From an uncultured Propionivibrio sp. (GTDB lineage: Bacteria; Pseudomonadota; Gammaproteobacteria; Burkholderiales; Rhodocyclaceae): 14,792 nt of DNA. The stretch lies in the NCBI GenBank assembly GCA_938040985.1, contig CALHZD010000143.1, positions 1 through 14,792 on the forward strand. The letters run 5' to 3'. Positions 13,760-14,792 of this stretch are shown one piece after another. The notes beneath the pieces were generated by a model. That model worked only from the letters and a program-made list of their open reading frames with translations, was not told the origin of the DNA and made no database searches. The translations under genes and the position numbers were made by a program. Positions within the stretch are counted from its first letter, which is position 1. Every line of letters starts with the position of its first letter.

Positions 13760-14650
13760 TCAGGTGAGCGGTGAGGGGCTGGGGAACAGATCCCCCTGGA
13801 TCATTCGTTTTCCTGACCGGCCGGGGATTTCGTCAAATATGACGGCGTGCCGGGGAAGCGCTTCCAGATCCAGAGAAATATAGAGATCGCGCAAGGCGAT
13901 CGGCGAAATACCGGCAGCTTGCCAACCACGCAGCAAATATTCGCAGGCGCCGGCAAAATCGTCGCCTTCAATTTCGGCGCGCAGGGTGCAGACATGGTCG
14001 CCTGGAATGACTTTTGAGAGTTGCAGAATGCGCTCGGCGCCTTGTTCCGGCGATAGCGTCGGGTCGATAACAAGAATTTCATCGAGCGTCGGCAGCGTCG
14101 TGGGCAGTTGCGGGCAGGCGATGATTTCCCCCTCGACGACCGGGATGAAAGGGTGGCTGCCGCGACAATCGCTGGCGTAAGCGTAGTCAAGGCGCTGTGT
14201 CAGGCGCAGCGCGCGTCGGCTGCTGCGCCAGCCAGGCGCTGCAATGGCGACCGGACGTTCGCCGACCAGGGCGGTGAATTCTGCCTGCACACGCTGCATG
14301 GAGGTTGTGACCCAGGCAGCGTCCGCCGTCCCGACGTTTTTCTCCCAGGCAGCAGGGTTCCATGCGCCGACACCGATTTCAAATCCGGCTGTCAGCGTTT
14401 CACGCAAAATGTGGCTATAGTCTTTGCTAATGTCTGAGTCCTGTGGCCCGTCGTCATGAAGACGTATGTTGCGCAGGCAATTTCTGAGCAGAACGGTCTG
14501 CGCTTGAAATCTGCAACTGCGGTCCGGGCCAAATGAGAAAAAGAAGGTTCCCGATGCCTGATAGCGATCGAACAGGGCCAGCAGCGTCGGCACGCCGGTC
14601 AGCGCGCCCTGGCGGGTGTTGACGTCGATTTTCAGGGCAATACGTTTCAT
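13760..14650 (-). CDS. ArnD-like polysaccharide deacetylase homologue, likely inactive
   Basis: A 296-residue protein of the NodB/ArnD fold. ArnD removes the formyl group from 4-deoxy-4-formamido-arabinose on undecaprenyl phosphate during lipid A modification. Family landmarks are kept: K-I-D-V near 7-10, G-V-P-T-L-L, the A-P-G-W-R segment at 138-142, S-D-C-R-G at 160-164, and L-P-T-T-L-P-T-L-D-E at 182-191. The active-site positions differ. D-V-D-T reads D-V-N-T (N11), the H-x-W-D-H pair reads G-A-W-N-P (G95, P99), and the late catalytic H-A-E-x-E-G reads R-A-E-I-E-G (R224). The frame is intact and full length with no stop, so this looks like a conserved non-catalytic protein rather than decay. 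No other arn genes are in the window. No clear Shine-Dalgarno precedes the ATG. Confidence 0.82.
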   Translation of the reverse strand: MKRIALKIDVNTRQGALTGVPTLLALFDRYQASGTFFFSFGPDRSCRFQAQTVLLRNCLRNIRLHDDGPQDSDISKDYSHILRETLTAGFEIGVGAWNPAAWEKNVGTADAAWVTTSMQRVQAEFTALVGERPVAIAAPGWRSSRRALRLTQRLDYAYASDCRGSHPFIPVVEGEIIACPQLPTTLPTLDEILVIDPTLSPEQGAERILQLSKVIPGDHVCTLRAEIEGDDFAGACEYLLRGWQAAGISPIALRDLYISLDLEALPRHAVIFDEIPGRSGKRMIQGDLFPSPSPLT

Positions 14651-14792
14651 GAGGGAGAGCAGCAGGGGCGTGTATCGGAGATGTGGATTTTATTCAGGGT
14701 GCGGCGCCGCCTACAACAGGGTTAATGCGTATGGATATGGCGACCGCCGCGGATTCTGGCGACATACTGGCGCGGTTTTTCCGTAAGCATTC

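Noticed and set aside
14722..14792. Possible partial genes at the right edge: a minus-strand frame ending T-H-stop at 14722-14724 and a plus-strand frame starting M-R-M-D-M at 14725
   Set aside because: Both are short and cut by the window edge, they overlap each other, and neither has a family match or strong ribosome binding site. The adjoining sequence would be needed to decide.

Overview
The window looks like chromosomal DNA of a Gram-negative betaproteobacterium. The evidence is the moderately high G+C of most genes, a DUF3079 protein, a Bax inhibitor-1/YccA protein next to a tRNA-Ser gene, and an ArnD-type polysaccharide deacetylase homologue. I cannot place it to genus. There is no phage, CRISPR array or intact insertion sequence. 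The unusual material lies in repeats, AT-rich stretches and one apparently inactivated enzyme family member.

Layout from left to right. (1) Positions 1-837 hold no convincing gene. They contain an imperfectly duplicated array of about 40-bp GC-rich units, and degenerate relatives of these units recur near 8737 and 9309. (2) Positions 838-5791, minus strand, form a tight four-gene operon: a duplicated-domain ABC ATPase, two permeases of the nucleoside/BMP-type branch, and an 8-oxoguanine deaminase-type amidohydrolase. Together they would import purine bases or nucleosides and deaminate an oxidised or aminated purine. The usual periplasmic BMP binding protein is not in the window. (3) Positions 5792-6298 are a divergent intergenic region, followed by a YcsG-type Nramp-related transporter (6299-7522, plus strand) and a strong terminator. 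(4) Positions 7614-9249 hold an AT-rich stretch with a candidate 27-residue membrane peptide, a hypothetical five-helix membrane protein, and a cysteine-rich DUF3079 protein. (5) Positions 9417-11991, minus strand, encode a GNAT acetyltransferase, a membrane protein with a sharply AT-rich 3' part, and a class III-like sirtuin deacylase. (6) Positions 11992-12619 hold no intact gene but contain a fragment resembling the zinc-finger start of an ISL3-type transposase. Next come tRNA-Ser(UGA) on the minus strand and a BI-1/YccA membrane protein on the plus strand with its own terminator. (7) Positions 13760-14650, minus strand, encode an ArnD/NodB-fold protein in which the metal-binding and catalytic positions of the family are replaced, so it may be a pseudoenzyme.

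The purine operon is the only clear multi-gene pathway. The strongest candidate for something undescribed is the ArnD-like protein: it keeps the family scaffold over its full length but lacks the residues needed for deformylation. Second-tier signals are the base-composition break inside the 388-residue membrane protein and the small membrane peptide.
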